Shown here: in pieces, positions 13,157 to 21,663 of the stretch | Layout of the letters: each line of letters opens with the position of its first letter | Position numbering within the stretch: position 1 is the first letter of the stretch | NCBI GenBank assembly: GCA_045587785.1 | Contig: JAZNDA010000071.1 | Coordinates: 1 to 30,611, forward strand | Direction of reading: 5' to 3' | Length of the DNA: 30,611 nucleotides | Origin: RGIG8775 sp045587785 | Lineage (GTDB): Bacteria; Bacillota; Clostridia; Oscillospirales; CAG-272 | The notes under the pieces: model-generated | Seen by the model: the letters and a program-made list of their open reading frames with translations, nothing else | Told to the model about the DNA's origin: nothing | The model's database searches: none | Translations under genes and position numbers: made by a program

Positions 13157-14821
13157 ATGCTGCAGTCGATTCATATTGAAAATGCCGCGGTGATCAAATC
13201 AGCGGATATTGATTTTGAAAATGGCTTTATGGTGCTCAGCGGTGAAACGGGAGCAGGTAAATCCATTATTATCGACAGCATCAATCTGTTATCGGGCAAT
13301 CGCATTTCGCGCGACATGATACGAACGGGAGAGGATAAGTTGCTGGTCAGCGCGGTTTTTTCGGATTGCCGACAGGAAGCACTTGCTCTTTTGGAGTCGT
13401 ACGGAATTGAGAGTGACGGCTCGATCATGCTTACAAGAACGCTTTCCCGTGACGGAAAAAGTGCGGTTAAGATCAACGGCAGGACGGTGACGCAAAGCCT
13501 TCAGAGGGAGCTTTGCCGTCTGCTGATCAATATACACGGGCAAAATGATAACCCGAGGCTGATGCAAAAATCGGCTCAGATCGAAATTTTGGATTCTTAT
13601 GCCGAAAACGGACAGGCGCTTAGTGCGTATGCGCAAAGCTACCGCGCACTAAGTCAGGTCAAAAATCGCCTTTTGGAGCTTGACAGCAATACCGCTGAAA
13701 AGCTTCGCATGAGGGATATGCTGAAATATCAGATCGAGGAGATCACGGCGGCAAAGCTGAAAGAAGGCGAGGAGGAGCGTTTGGAGGCGGAATCCAAAAA
13801 GCTTTCCGCCATGGAAAAGATCCAAAATCAGACCTATGCGGCGTATCAGGCACTGCAGGGCGGCGAAAAGAGCGTTACGGTGCTTATCGACAAAGCCGCT
13901 ACGGCACTCTCAAAGATCGGGGACGTGCTCCCCGAGGCGGCAGAGGCGGCAGAGCGTCTGAGGGAATTCCGCTATGAGATCGAGGATATTGCCGATACGA
14001 TTCAAGGATGTGCCGCAGAGGAAAATCCCACAGAACGCCTTGACAGGATCGAAGGGCGTCTGAATACGATCACAAAACTGAAGCGGAAATACGGCGCGGA
14101 CGTGGCAGAGATCATCGCGTTTTGCAAAAAGGCACAGGAGCAGCTGGATACCATTGACAACGCCGACGTTGTCCGTGAGGATCTTGAGAAGGAGATCAAA
14201 CGTCTTGAAGGACAGACAAGGGAGCTTGCCGATGCCATTCATCAAAAGCGTGCGGAGGCTTCGGAGAAGATCATTTCGGCAGTCAGTGAGACACTTGTTT
14301 TTCTGGATATGCCAAAGGTGCGTTTTTCCATTGCGGTGAATGCACTGGACGATTTCAGACCCGATGGCAGTGACGAGGTGGAGTTTTTGATCTGTGCCAA
14401 CGCGGGCGAGCCTCCCAAGCCGCTTGAAAAGATCGCGTCGGGCGGTGAACTGTCGAGAATCATGCTGGCCCTGAAAAGCGTCCTTTCCGACAAGGATGGC
14501 GTGGAGACCGTCATTTTTGATGAGGTGGATACAGGCATTTCGGGCAAGACCTCACGAAAGGTGGGCCTTAAGCTCAGAGAGATCGCAAGACAGATACAGG
14601 TCATTTGCGTTACCCATTCGGCGCAGATCGCCTCGCTTGCCGATGCACATTATCTGATAGACAAGCATGAAATGGGCGGCAGGACAGAGACCGAGGTATC
14701 AATGCTTGACCGCGAGGGCAGAATTGCCGAGGTAGCAAGAATTCTGGGCGGAATTGACGTGACCGACGCCCAGCGTGCGGTTGCCGAGGAATTGATCACG
14801 GAAGGAGAGAATTATGACTAA
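13157..14821 (+). CDS. recN: DNA repair protein RecN
   Basis: A 554-residue SMC-like ATPase of double-strand-break repair. The N-terminal Walker A is GETGAGKSIII (about 30-40) within LQSIHIENAAVIKSADIDF. Long helical coiled-coil arms (about 150-350) follow, with Lys/Glu-rich heptads. The C-terminal half of the head has the signature IASGGELSRIMLALKSVL, Walker B VIFDEVDTGISG and the His in CVTHSAQIASLADAHY. AAAAGGGAGGC precedes ATG 13157. The length is typical. The stop overlaps ybaK by 8 bp (14814-14821). Confidence 0.97.
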   Translation: MLQSIHIENAAVIKSADIDFENGFMVLSGETGAGKSIIIDSINLLSGNRISRDMIRTGEDKLLVSAVFSDCRQEALALLESYGIESDGSIMLTRTLSRDGKSAVKINGRTVTQSLQRELCRLLINIHGQNDNPRLMQKSAQIEILDSYAENGQALSAYAQSYRALSQVKNRLLELDSNTAEKLRMRDMLKYQIEEITAAKLKEGEEERLEAESKKLSAMEKIQNQTYAAYQALQGGEKSVTVLIDKAATALSKIGDVLPEAAEAAERLREFRYEIEDIADTIQGCAAEENPTERLDRIEGRLNTITKLKRKYGADVAEIIAFCKKAQEQLDTIDNADVVREDLEKEIKRLEGQTRELADAIHQKRAEASEKIISAVSETLVFLDMPKVRFSIAVNALDDFRPDGSDEVEFLICANAGEPPKPLEKIASGGELSRIMLALKSVLSDKDGVETVIFDEVDTGISGKTSRKVGLKLREIARQIQVICVTHSAQIASLADAHYLIDKHEMGGRTETEVSMLDREGRIAEVARILGGIDVTDAQRAVAEELITEGENYD

Positions 14822-15281
14822 GACCAACGCCATGCGACGTTTGGACGCGGCAAAAATTCAATATGAGGTCAAGGAATACGAGGTGGACGAATCCGACCTT
14901 TCGGGCGTTCACATTGCCTCACAGATCGGACTGCCGTTCGAACAGGTGTTCAAAACGCTGACGGCAAAGGGAGACAAGACGGGCGTGATCGTGTTTTGCA
15001 TCCCATGCCACAAGGAGATCGACCTCAAAAAAGCCGCCGCGGTTACCGGTAACAAAAAGGTGGAGCTTCTTCATGTGAAGGATCTGCTTGCCACAACGGG
15101 ATACGTGCGCGGCGGATGCTCTCCCATCGGTATGAAAAAGAAATTCCCCACTTTTATTGAAGAAAGCGCGCTGGATCATGAAAAAATAACGGTCAGCGCA
15201 GGTATGAAGGGCGCACAGCTTCTTTTGAACGTTTCGGATCTTGTGAAATTTACCGAGGCAAAAGTGTGCCAAATTGTGTAA
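14814..15281 (+). CDS. ybaK: Cys-tRNA(Pro)/Cys-tRNA(Cys) deacylase YbaK/EbsC
   Basis: A 155-residue cytosolic editing enzyme that hydrolyses misacylated Cys-tRNA(Pro). Family features: NAMRRLDAAKIQYEVKEYEV at the N-terminus, GLPFEQVFKTLTAKGDK with the conserved Lys, CIPCHKEIDLKKAA, and VRGGCSPIGMKKKFPTFIEE, the substrate-pocket GxxSPxG. The C-terminus is VSAGMKGAQLLLNVSDLVKF. ATG 14814 overlaps the recN stop by 8 bp with GGAAGGAGAGAATT before it. Last gene of the nusB operon; no hairpin terminator is visible before the argS promoter. Confidence 0.93.
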   Translation: MTKTNAMRRLDAAKIQYEVKEYEVDESDLSGVHIASQIGLPFEQVFKTLTAKGDKTGVIVFCIPCHKEIDLKKAAAVTGNKKVELLHVKDLLATTGYVRGGCSPIGMKKKFPTFIEESALDHEKITVSAGMKGAQLLLNVSDLVKFTEAKVCQIV

Positions 15282-15287
15282 AAGCTA

Positions 15288-15316
15288 TTGCAAAAAAGAT
15301 ATTTTTGTATTATAAT
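15288..15316 (+). promoter_or_regulatory. Sigma-A promoter of argS-yebC
   Basis: TTGCAA (15288-15293), 17-bp spacer, TATAAT (15311-15316), about 41 bp before the argS ATG. No T-box leader fits in this short gap. Confidence 0.75.
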
Positions 15317-15356
15317 ATTAAGAGTTTTGTTTTGAAAACGGACAGAGGAAAGAAAA

Positions 15357-17069
15357 ATGCTGAAGATCAAACAGAAAATTGCAGAAAAAATTACAGAGCA
15401 ACTGAATGCCTCTTTTCCCGAGGCACAGGTGTCGGCGGCAACCATCGCTTCCATGCTGGAATATCCGCCCGATGCATCTATGGGGGATATCGCGCTCCCG
15501 TGCTTTAAGCTGAGCAAGAGCTTGCGCCGTGCGCCTGTTCAGATCGCGGGTCTTTTGGCGGAGAGCGTCAAGGATGATTGTGTTGACAAAGTTGAAAACG
15601 TAAACGGTTATCTCAACTTTTACGTGAGCGGAGAATATCTCGGAAACGTGTTGCTTCGCGGCATCGTCGATGAGGGTGATGCTTACGGATCGCAGAAGTT
15701 CGGTGAGGGTAAGACCGTGGTGCTTGACTATTCTTCACCCAACGTGGCAAAGCCCTTCCATATCGGACACCTTGGTACCACTGTGATCGGTCACGCCATC
15801 AAAAAGCTCCATGAGTTTGTGGGCTACAAGTGCGTGGGCATCAATTATCTTGGTGACTGGGGCACGCAGTTCGGTAAGATGATCGTAGCATACCGCAAAT
15901 GGGGCAACCATGACGAAGTGGAAGAAGGCGGCGTGGATAAGCTGGTGGAGCTTTACGTTAAGTTCCATAATGAGGCGGAGGAGCATCCCGAGCTGAACGA
16001 TGAGGCGCGTGCCGAATTTCATAAGCTGGAGGAGGGCGACAGCGAAAACATTGCGCTTTGGCAGTGGTTTGTTGACGTCAGCCTTGTGGAATATAAAAAG
16101 ACCTACAAGCTTTTGGGTATCGAATTTGACAGCTATAAGGGCGAGAGCTTTTATACCGACAAGATGCCCGCGCAGGTGCAAAAGCTGCGCGATGGCGGTC
16201 TTCTTAAGATCGATGACGGTGCATCCATTGTCGATCTTGAGAAATACGGCATGCCGCCCTGTTTGATCCTCAAGCGTGACGGCTCCACGCTGTATCCCAC
16301 CCGTGATATTGCCGCCGCCGTATACCGCAAGGAGACCTATGACTTTGAAAAAGCCATTTACGTTACCAGTGCGGCGCAGTGCTTGCACTTCCAGCAATGG
16401 TTCAAGGTCGTGGATATGATGGGCTATGAGTGGGCGGATTCGCTGGTTCACGTGCCGTACGGAACGGTGAGCATCAACGGCGAAAAGCTGGCTACCAGAA
16501 CGGGTAACGTCATTCTTCTGAAGGATCTGTTTGCGCTTGCCATTGAGAAGGTGGGGGAGATCATGGCGGAGAAAAACCCCGAGCTTCGCGGCAGAACCGA
16601 TATTGCGGAGTCTGTCGGTGTGGGTGCCATTGTATTTTATTATCTTTCCAATAATCGCATGAAGGATATCAATTTTGTCATGGAGGACGCGCTCAGCTTC
16701 GAGGGCAATACGGGTCCGTACGTGCAGTATACTTACGCCCGTGCTTGCTCGGTGCTCTCCAAGTGCGGAGAGGTGGATACGGGAGCAAAGATAGCACTGA
16801 CAGCCCCTGAGGAATCGGCGCTGATCAAGGTGCTTGCCAAATTCCCCGAAAAGGTGCTTGATGCGGTGAGAGATTATGAGCCTTCGGTGATCGCGCGATA
16901 CATTCTGGACGTGGCGGCGGCGTTCAACCGCTTCTACCATGAATGTAAGATCGTGGGAGCTGAAAATGAGCAGGTGCGCAACACCAGATGTGTGCTGACG
17001 CTTGCCGCCAAGACCGTGCTTGGCAATGCGTTTGGTCTCATCTGTTTGAAGAAAGAAGAAAAAATTTAA
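15357..17069 (+). CDS. argS: Arginyl-tRNA synthetase
   Basis: A class I aminoacyl-tRNA synthetase of 570 residues that charges tRNA(Arg). The N-terminal add-1 domain (about 1-95) is followed by the catalytic core with VLDYSSPNVAKPFHIGHLGT (HIGH-type motif HIGH at about 136-139). YLGDWGTQFGKMI, YPTRDIAAAVYRKE and GEKLATRTGNVILLKDL, the KMSK-loop equivalent, follow. The C-terminal DALR anticodon-binding domain includes YVQYTYARACSVLSK and VIARYILDVAAAFNRFYHE. AGAGGAAAGAAAA precedes ATG 15357. It is followed after 13 bp by yebC. Its own promoter is separate from the upstream argR-containing operon. Confidence 0.97.
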   Translation: MLKIKQKIAEKITEQLNASFPEAQVSAATIASMLEYPPDASMGDIALPCFKLSKSLRRAPVQIAGLLAESVKDDCVDKVENVNGYLNFYVSGEYLGNVLLRGIVDEGDAYGSQKFGEGKTVVLDYSSPNVAKPFHIGHLGTTVIGHAIKKLHEFVGYKCVGINYLGDWGTQFGKMIVAYRKWGNHDEVEEGGVDKLVELYVKFHNEAEEHPELNDEARAEFHKLEEGDSENIALWQWFVDVSLVEYKKTYKLLGIEFDSYKGESFYTDKMPAQVQKLRDGGLLKIDDGASIVDLEKYGMPPCLILKRDGSTLYPTRDIAAAVYRKETYDFEKAIYVTSAAQCLHFQQWFKVVDMMGYEWADSLVHVPYGTVSINGEKLATRTGNVILLKDLFALAIEKVGEIMAEKNPELRGRTDIAESVGVGAIVFYYLSNNRMKDINFVMEDALSFEGNTGPYVQYTYARACSVLSKCGEVDTGAKIALTAPEESALIKVLAKFPEKVLDAVRDYEPSVIARYILDVAAAFNRFYHECKIVGAENEQVRNTRCVLTLAAKTVLGNAFGLICLKKEEKI

Positions 17070-17082
17070 GGAGAATATAGAG

Positions 17083-17814
17083 ATGTCAGGACATAGCAAA
17101 TGGGCGAATATTAAGCACAAAAAAGAAAAGACCGACGCGCAAAAGGCCAAGGTCTTTACCAAGATCGGTAAGGAGATCTCGATTGCCGTAAAGGAAGGCG
17201 GCGGAGACCCGAACAGCAACTCCAAGCTTCGTGATCTGATCCAGAAGGCAAAATCCAATAACGTGCCCAATGATAACATTGAGCGTATCATCAAGAAGTC
17301 GATGGGAAGCACCGACGAGACTTATGAGGAGATCGTGTACGAGGGCTACGGTCCCGGCGGTGTTGCCGTTATCGTACAGACCACGACCGACAACCGTAAC
17401 CGCACGGCGGGCAACGTGCGTTCGTATTTTGCCAAGTATCACGGCAACCTCGGTCAGTCGGGCTGTGTTGGATTTATGTTTGAGGAAAAGGGCGTTATCG
17501 TGATCGATAACGAGGATGGCGATATTGATGAAGATAAGCTGATGGAAACGGCACTTGAGGCAGGCGCTGAGGACTTCACCAAGGACGGTGAGGCGTTTGT
17601 GGTGTATACCGTTACCGACGATCTTTACGCTGTCAAGGAGGCAATTGAAGCGGCAGGCTACACTGTGGCTTCCGCTGAAAAGGACAAAATTCCTTCCACC
17701 ACCGTCACCCTTGAGACCGAAGAGGACCTTAAGTTTATGGGACTTCTTGTTGAAAAACTGGAAGAGGACGACGACGTTATGGAAGTTTACCATAACTGGG
17801 AAAACTGCGATTGA
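17083..17814 (+). CDS. yebC: YebC/PmpR family protein (TACO1-like)
   Basis: A 243-residue cytosolic protein of the universal YebC/PmpR family, recognised from MSGHSKWANIKHKKEKTDAQ, KVFTKIGKEISIAVKEGGGD, PNDNIERIIKKSMGS, YEEIVYEGYGPGGVAVIVQT, TDNRNRTAGNVRSYF and the acidic C-terminal domain with FMFEEKGVIVI. Members have been reported as transcription regulators and, more recently, as translation factors that relieve stalling at proline-rich sequences. AAGGAGAATATAG precedes ATG 17083. It probably shares the argS promoter. A 16-bp terminator hairpin begins 16 bp after the stop. Confidence 0.96.
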   Translation: MSGHSKWANIKHKKEKTDAQKAKVFTKIGKEISIAVKEGGGDPNSNSKLRDLIQKAKSNNVPNDNIERIIKKSMGSTDETYEEIVYEGYGPGGVAVIVQTTTDNRNRTAGNVRSYFAKYHGNLGQSGCVGFMFEEKGVIVIDNEDGDIDEDKLMETALEAGAEDFTKDGEAFVVYTVTDDLYAVKEAIEAAGYTVASAEKDKIPSTTVTLETEEDLKFMGLLVEKLEEDDDVMEVYHNWENCD

Positions 17815-17829
17815 CCGTTTGACGGTAAA

Positions 17830-17865
17830 AAAAGACGGTTTGCCGAGCGCGGCAAACCGTCTTTT
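17830..17865. terminator. Bidirectional Rho-independent terminator between yebC and a convergent gene
   Basis: A perfect 16-bp stem, AAAAGACGGTTTGCCG (17830-17845) with CGGCAAACCGTCTTTT (17850-17865), has the loop AGCG. The A-tract and T-tract on each side serve both strands, matching the convergent layout. Confidence 0.9.
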
Positions 17866-17881
17866 ATGTTCAAATGGATTT

Positions 17882-18463
17882 TTAATGATTTTTGTCAATG
17901 GTTTTAAAAAAACGGAATTCGTGCAACCCTGCAAAATAGGCAAGCGATGCGGTCACGATCATGGGGATCATGATGATAAACCACATAAACCATATCGAGT
18001 TGAGCGGGACGCCGCCCACGCGAATGGCAAGAAGTCCCGTGTACATTCCCTCGATCAAAAGCCCCAAGGTGGCGGCAATGCCGCCCGCATTGCTGAAAAA
18101 GGAAATGTGGGAAAGAAGATTGCCAAGCGTGATCAACACCGCGATCAGGAAGTTGACAACACTTGCCGCAAGTCCCATATAAAGTCCCGAGAGACGGTAC
18201 ACACCGGGCTCCTTGCGCGCAAAGCAGTGTGCATCCTTGGCACCGATGTTCCACAAAAGATTATAGATCAGAAACAGGTAAAACAGGATCGAAAAAACAC
18301 TTGTGACGATCTGAAGCGTGGCAGGTTGGACTGCTGTGACGTCAGTCGACGTGCTTTTTGAGCCTGTAGCAATTGCCAGGGAAATACCGAAAAGGGCAAT
18401 GGCAATCTGGTATAAAAACATTTTTACAATATCGTAAGAGCGTTCTTTAAGAAATCCGAGCAT
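17882..18463 (-). CDS. Polytopic membrane protein of unknown function
   Basis: I place the start at ATG 18463 (MLGFLKERSYDIVKMF), which has GGAGTG 9 nt upstream; the open frame extends to 18541 but the extra 26 residues would lie over the promoter. The 193-residue protein has about five hydrophobic segments: around residues 12-33, 48-73, 91-114, 122-142 and 152-175. A conserved-looking cytosolic loop contains CFARKEPGVYRLSGL. I recognise no function. It faces yebC across a shared terminator and is divergent from the Xer gene. A TATAAT on the minus strand (18506-18501) is a probable -10; the -35 is poor. Confidence 0.75.
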   Translation of the reverse strand: MLGFLKERSYDIVKMFLYQIAIALFGISLAIATGSKSTSTDVTAVQPATLQIVTSVFSILFYLFLIYNLLWNIGAKDAHCFARKEPGVYRLSGLYMGLAASVVNFLIAVLITLGNLLSHISFFSNAGGIAATLGLLIEGMYTGLLAIRVGGVPLNSIWFMWFIIMIPMIVTASLAYFAGLHEFRFFKTIDKNH

Positions 18464-18500
18464 GTTTGGGTACACTCCGTGCAATAATTTTTTCGAGTAT

Positions 18501-18506
18501 ATTATA
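18501..18506 (-). promoter_or_regulatory. Probable -10 box of the minus-strand membrane-protein gene
   Basis: TATAAT on the minus strand, 38 bp upstream of the chosen ATG. No convincing -35 lies 16-18 bp away. Confidence 0.4.
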
Positions 18507-18577
18507 TCGTACACATATGACGAAATTAAGAATAAAGACAAAAGTTTACACTTTATCCACTAAAAAATAAATAGTTT

Positions 18578-18605
18578 TTGTATAATAGAAGGTGTAATGT
18601 ATAAT
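18578..18605 (+). promoter_or_regulatory. Possible promoter of the xer-uvrB-uvrA operon
   Basis: Two TATAATAGAA copies lie at 18581-18590 and 18600-18609. The second has TTGTAT (18578-18583) as a 16-bp-spaced -35, overlapping the first -10. Tandem or alternative starts are possible. No LexA-type box was recognised. Confidence 0.4.
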
Positions 18606-18651
18606 AGAAAAGGAATAGTAAAATAAAAAAGGAATGGAGAGGAGGGCAAAT

Positions 18652-19659
18652 ATGGGAGAGATCAACGTGGCGGAGTTTCCGTCGGTGCTCAGAGATTTTA
18701 TGGCATATAAGTCTGCCATTCAGGGGTGTTCGTCAAGGACTGTGGACGAATATATGCTTGACTTGCGCACATTTTTCCGTTTTTTGATCGCCTCGCGCGG
18801 CGGACTTCCCACCATTGGCGAGGAATTTGAGAATATAGATATCAGACAGGTAGATCTGGAGTATGTCAAAGGCGTATCCACCGAGGAGATCTATTCTTTT
18901 CTCATGTATGCGGGAAGTACAAGGGGCAATCAGAATGCCGCCAAGGCAAGAAAGCTGTCAGCACTCAAAGCCTTTTATCGCTATCTTGTGTCAAAAAAGC
19001 ACTATTTTGAAAAGGATCCGACAGCGAATATTGAGTCACCCAAAAAGCGGCAGTCGCTTCCCAAGTTTTTGACCTTGGAGGAATCTATCGCATTGCTTGA
19101 TGCGGTCAAAAACGACAAGGAATCGGGGACCGTGGCACGGGATTACGCCATTATCACGCTGTTTCTCAACTGCGGCATGCGTCTGTCGGAGTTGGTGGGT
19201 ATCGACCTTTCCGATATCGACAGAGAGCTTCGATCGCTTCGTGTAATAGGAAAGGGAAACAAGGAGCGTATCGTTTATTTGAACGAGGCGTGCCGCGATG
19301 CACTGGTCTCTTATATCAGGCAAAGGGCGGAGCAGGCGCAGGAGGAAAAGCTGAATACCGCGGCACTGTTTCTCAGCTCGCGCCATCAGCGTATCAGTGT
19401 CAAGACCGTCCAGTGGATGGTATATAAATATCTGGGCTTGGCAGGGCTTGAATCCAAGCACTTTTCGGTGCATAAGCTCAGGCACACGGCGGCAACCTTA
19501 ATGTATCAGTCGGGCAATGTGGACGTTCGCGTGCTGAAGGACATTTTGGGGCATGAGCAGCTCAACACCACGCAGATCTATACGCACGTCAGCAATCGGA
19601 GCATGGAAGAGGCCATGAACGAAAATCCGCTTGCCAAGGTGAAGAAGGAGAAGATATGA
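18652..19659 (+). CDS. XerC/XerD-type tyrosine recombinase
   Basis: A 335-residue recombinase, probably for chromosome dimer resolution at dif or a related site. It has an N-terminal SAM-like domain (about 10-110, FMAYKSAIQGCSSRTVDEYM) and a catalytic domain with Arg in LNCGMRLSELVGIDLSDID, Lys in GKGNKERIVYL, HxxR in VHKLRHTAATLMY, His in ILGHEQLNTTQIY and Tyr in QIYTHVSN. It has no arm-binding domain, unlike the integrase at 533. I choose ATG 18652, preceded by GAGAGGAGGG; the ATG at 18634 lies upstream of that ribosome site. Its stop overlaps the uvrB start by 4 bp (ATGA), so it is co-transcribed with nucleotide excision repair genes. XerC versus XerD (or a single XerA-like protein) cannot be decided here. 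Confidence 0.92.
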   Translation: MGEINVAEFPSVLRDFMAYKSAIQGCSSRTVDEYMLDLRTFFRFLIASRGGLPTIGEEFENIDIRQVDLEYVKGVSTEEIYSFLMYAGSTRGNQNAAKARKLSALKAFYRYLVSKKHYFEKDPTANIESPKKRQSLPKFLTLEESIALLDAVKNDKESGTVARDYAIITLFLNCGMRLSELVGIDLSDIDRELRSLRVIGKGNKERIVYLNEACRDALVSYIRQRAEQAQEEKLNTAALFLSSRHQRISVKTVQWMVYKYLGLAGLESKHFSVHKLRHTAATLMYQSGNVDVRVLKDILGHEQLNTTQIYTHVSNRSMEEAMNENPLAKVKKEKI

Positions 19660-21653
19660 ATTCGGAGCAAAAGCGTTTCGTTTTACACAGTGACTATCAG
19701 CCGACGGGCGATCAGCCTGAGGCGATCAAGGCACTCACCGAGGGCGTGCTTGCGGGCGACCGCATGCAAACACTTCTCGGCGTGACGGGCTCGGGAAAGA
19801 CCTTTACTATGGCGAACGTCATTGCCAACGTGCAAAGACCCACACTGGTACTGGCGCATAACAAGACCCTTGCGGCTCAGCTTTGCTCGGAATTTCGGGA
19901 ATTCTTCCCCGAAAACGCTGTGGAATATTTTGTGTCCTATTATGACTATTATCAGCCCGAGGCGTATATTCCGGGGCGTGACATGTATATTGAAAAGGAT
20001 GCACAGATCAATGACGAGATCGACATGCTTCGTCACAGTGCCACCTCAGCACTGTTTGAGCGGCGCGACGTCATCATCGTGGCAAGCGTGTCCTGCATCT
20101 ATTCCTTGGGTGATCCTAAGGAATATCAAAAGCTTGTTTTGGCGGTGCGCCCGGGGATGGCAATGAGCCGTGACGATTTTGTGCGGCATCTGATTGCCAT
20201 CAGCTATGACAGAAACGATATTGATTTCGCCCGTGACCGTTTTCGCGTCAGGGGCGATACGGTGGATGTATTTCCAGCGTCAAATTCGGACAAAGCCATC
20301 CGTGTGGAGTTTTTCGGTGACGAGATCGACCGCGTGAGTGAGATTCAGGTGGTGACGGGAGAGCTTTTGCGTACGCTGTCGTACGCCGCGATCTATCCTG
20401 CCTCGCACTATGCGGTGTCGGATGACAAAAGGGAGGCGGCTCTAAAGGAAATCGAGCGCGAAATGCGCGAGCGCGTGGAATTCTTCAAAAACGAGGGCAA
20501 GCTGCTTGAGGCACAGCGTATTGAGGAACGTGTGAAATACGATCTGGAGATGCTTCGCGAGGTGGGCTTTTGCTCGGGCGTGGAGAACTATTCGCGTGTG
20601 CTGGCAGGCAGACCCGTCGGTTCAACACCTTACACGCTTCTTGACTATTTTCCGAAGGACTTTTTGCTGTTTGTGGACGAGTCGCATATGACGTTGCCGC
20701 AGGTGCGCGCCATGGGCGGCGGCGACAGAGCGCGAAAGACAAATCTTGTGGAGTACGGCTTTCGCTTGCCGTCGGCGTTTGATAACCGCCCTCTGTTTTT
20801 TGAGGAGTTTGAAAGCAAACTGAATCAGACCGTTTTCGTCAGCGCAACGCCGGGAGATTATGAGCTTGAGCACACCGAAAAGCCTGTGGAGCAGCTGATC
20901 CGTCCGACAGGACTGCTTGACCCCGCCATTGAGGTGCGCCCCGTAGAGGGACAGGTGGACGATCTTTTGATGGAGATCCGAGGGAGGGCAGAGAAAAACG
21001 AAAGAGTGCTTGTTACCACGCTGACAAGAAAAATGGCAGAGGATCTGTCAGGGTATCTTGAGCAAAACGGTGTCAAGGTCAAGTATATTCATTTTGATGT
21101 GCAGACTATTGAAAGAATGGAGATCATCCGCGATCTGCGTCTTGGTGTATTTGACGTGCTGATCGGTATCAACCTGCTTCGTGAGGGACTTGATATTCCC
21201 GAGGTGTCGCTGGTCGCCATTCTCGATGCAGACAAAGAAGGCTTTTTGCGCGCCGAGAGAGGTTTGATTCAGACCGTGGGACGTGCGGCGCGAAACGCCG
21301 AGGGACACGTGATCATGTATGCTGACCGTATCACCGAGTCCATGCGCAAGACCATTGCCGAGACCACCCGCCGCCGCGCCATTCAGGATGCGTATAATAA
21401 GGAAAACGGTATTGTGCCAAAGACAGTCGTCAAGGGCGTGCGTGACGTGATCGAGATCGGTGCCAAGGGTGATCTGACCGATGATAAGAGGATAGGCGCC
21501 AAAGCCAAGGCAGGCAAGTTGACAGCTAAGGAAAAGGCAACGCTGATAGAACAGCTGACAGACAAGATGCATGAGGCGGCAAAGCGGCTTGATTTTGAGC
21601 AGGCTGTCTTGTACCGCGACCGTATCCGTGAGCTTGAAAACGAGAAGAAATAA
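19656..21653 (+). CDS. uvrB: Excinuclease ABC subunit B
   Basis: A 665-residue helicase-like damage-verification subunit of nucleotide excision repair. Features in order: DYQPTGDQPEAIKALTEGV, Walker A in LLGVTGSGKTFTMANVI (about 41-57), the beta-hairpin YYDYYQPEAYIP (about 91-102), DESHMTLPQ (DEAD-like box), helicase motifs RPTGLLDP and GINLLREGLDIPEVSLVAIL, then QTVGRAARN. A C-terminal UVR domain (about 625-660, FEQAVLYRDRIRELE) contacts UvrA and UvrC. ATG 19656 overlaps the recombinase stop by 4 bp with AAGAAGGAGAAGAT upstream. uvrA follows 10 bp downstream. Confidence 0.98.
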   Translation: MNSEQKRFVLHSDYQPTGDQPEAIKALTEGVLAGDRMQTLLGVTGSGKTFTMANVIANVQRPTLVLAHNKTLAAQLCSEFREFFPENAVEYFVSYYDYYQPEAYIPGRDMYIEKDAQINDEIDMLRHSATSALFERRDVIIVASVSCIYSLGDPKEYQKLVLAVRPGMAMSRDDFVRHLIAISYDRNDIDFARDRFRVRGDTVDVFPASNSDKAIRVEFFGDEIDRVSEIQVVTGELLRTLSYAAIYPASHYAVSDDKREAALKEIEREMRERVEFFKNEGKLLEAQRIEERVKYDLEMLREVGFCSGVENYSRVLAGRPVGSTPYTLLDYFPKDFLLFVDESHMTLPQVRAMGGGDRARKTNLVEYGFRLPSAFDNRPLFFEEFESKLNQTVFVSATPGDYELEHTEKPVEQLIRPTGLLDPAIEVRPVEGQVDDLLMEIRGRAEKNERVLVTTLTRKMAEDLSGYLEQNGVKVKYIHFDVQTIERMEIIRDLRLGVFDVLIGINLLREGLDIPEVSLVAILDADKEGFLRAERGLIQTVGRAARNAEGHVIMYADRITESMRKTIAETTRRRAIQDAYNKENGIVPKTVVKGVRDVIEIGAKGDLTDDKRIGAKAKAGKLTAKEKATLIEQLTDKMHEAAKRLDFEQAVLYRDRIRELENEKK

Positions 21654-21663
21654 GGAACGAATT

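Noticed and set aside
15282..15356. T-box or other leader before argS
   Set aside because: Only 75 bp separate ybaK and argS and these contain a full promoter; there is no room for a T-box fold.
15735..17312. 525-residue open frame on the minus strand opposite argS
   Set aside because: It is fully antisense to a complete argS and part of yebC, has no ribosome site or family motif, and arises from codon bias of the real gene.
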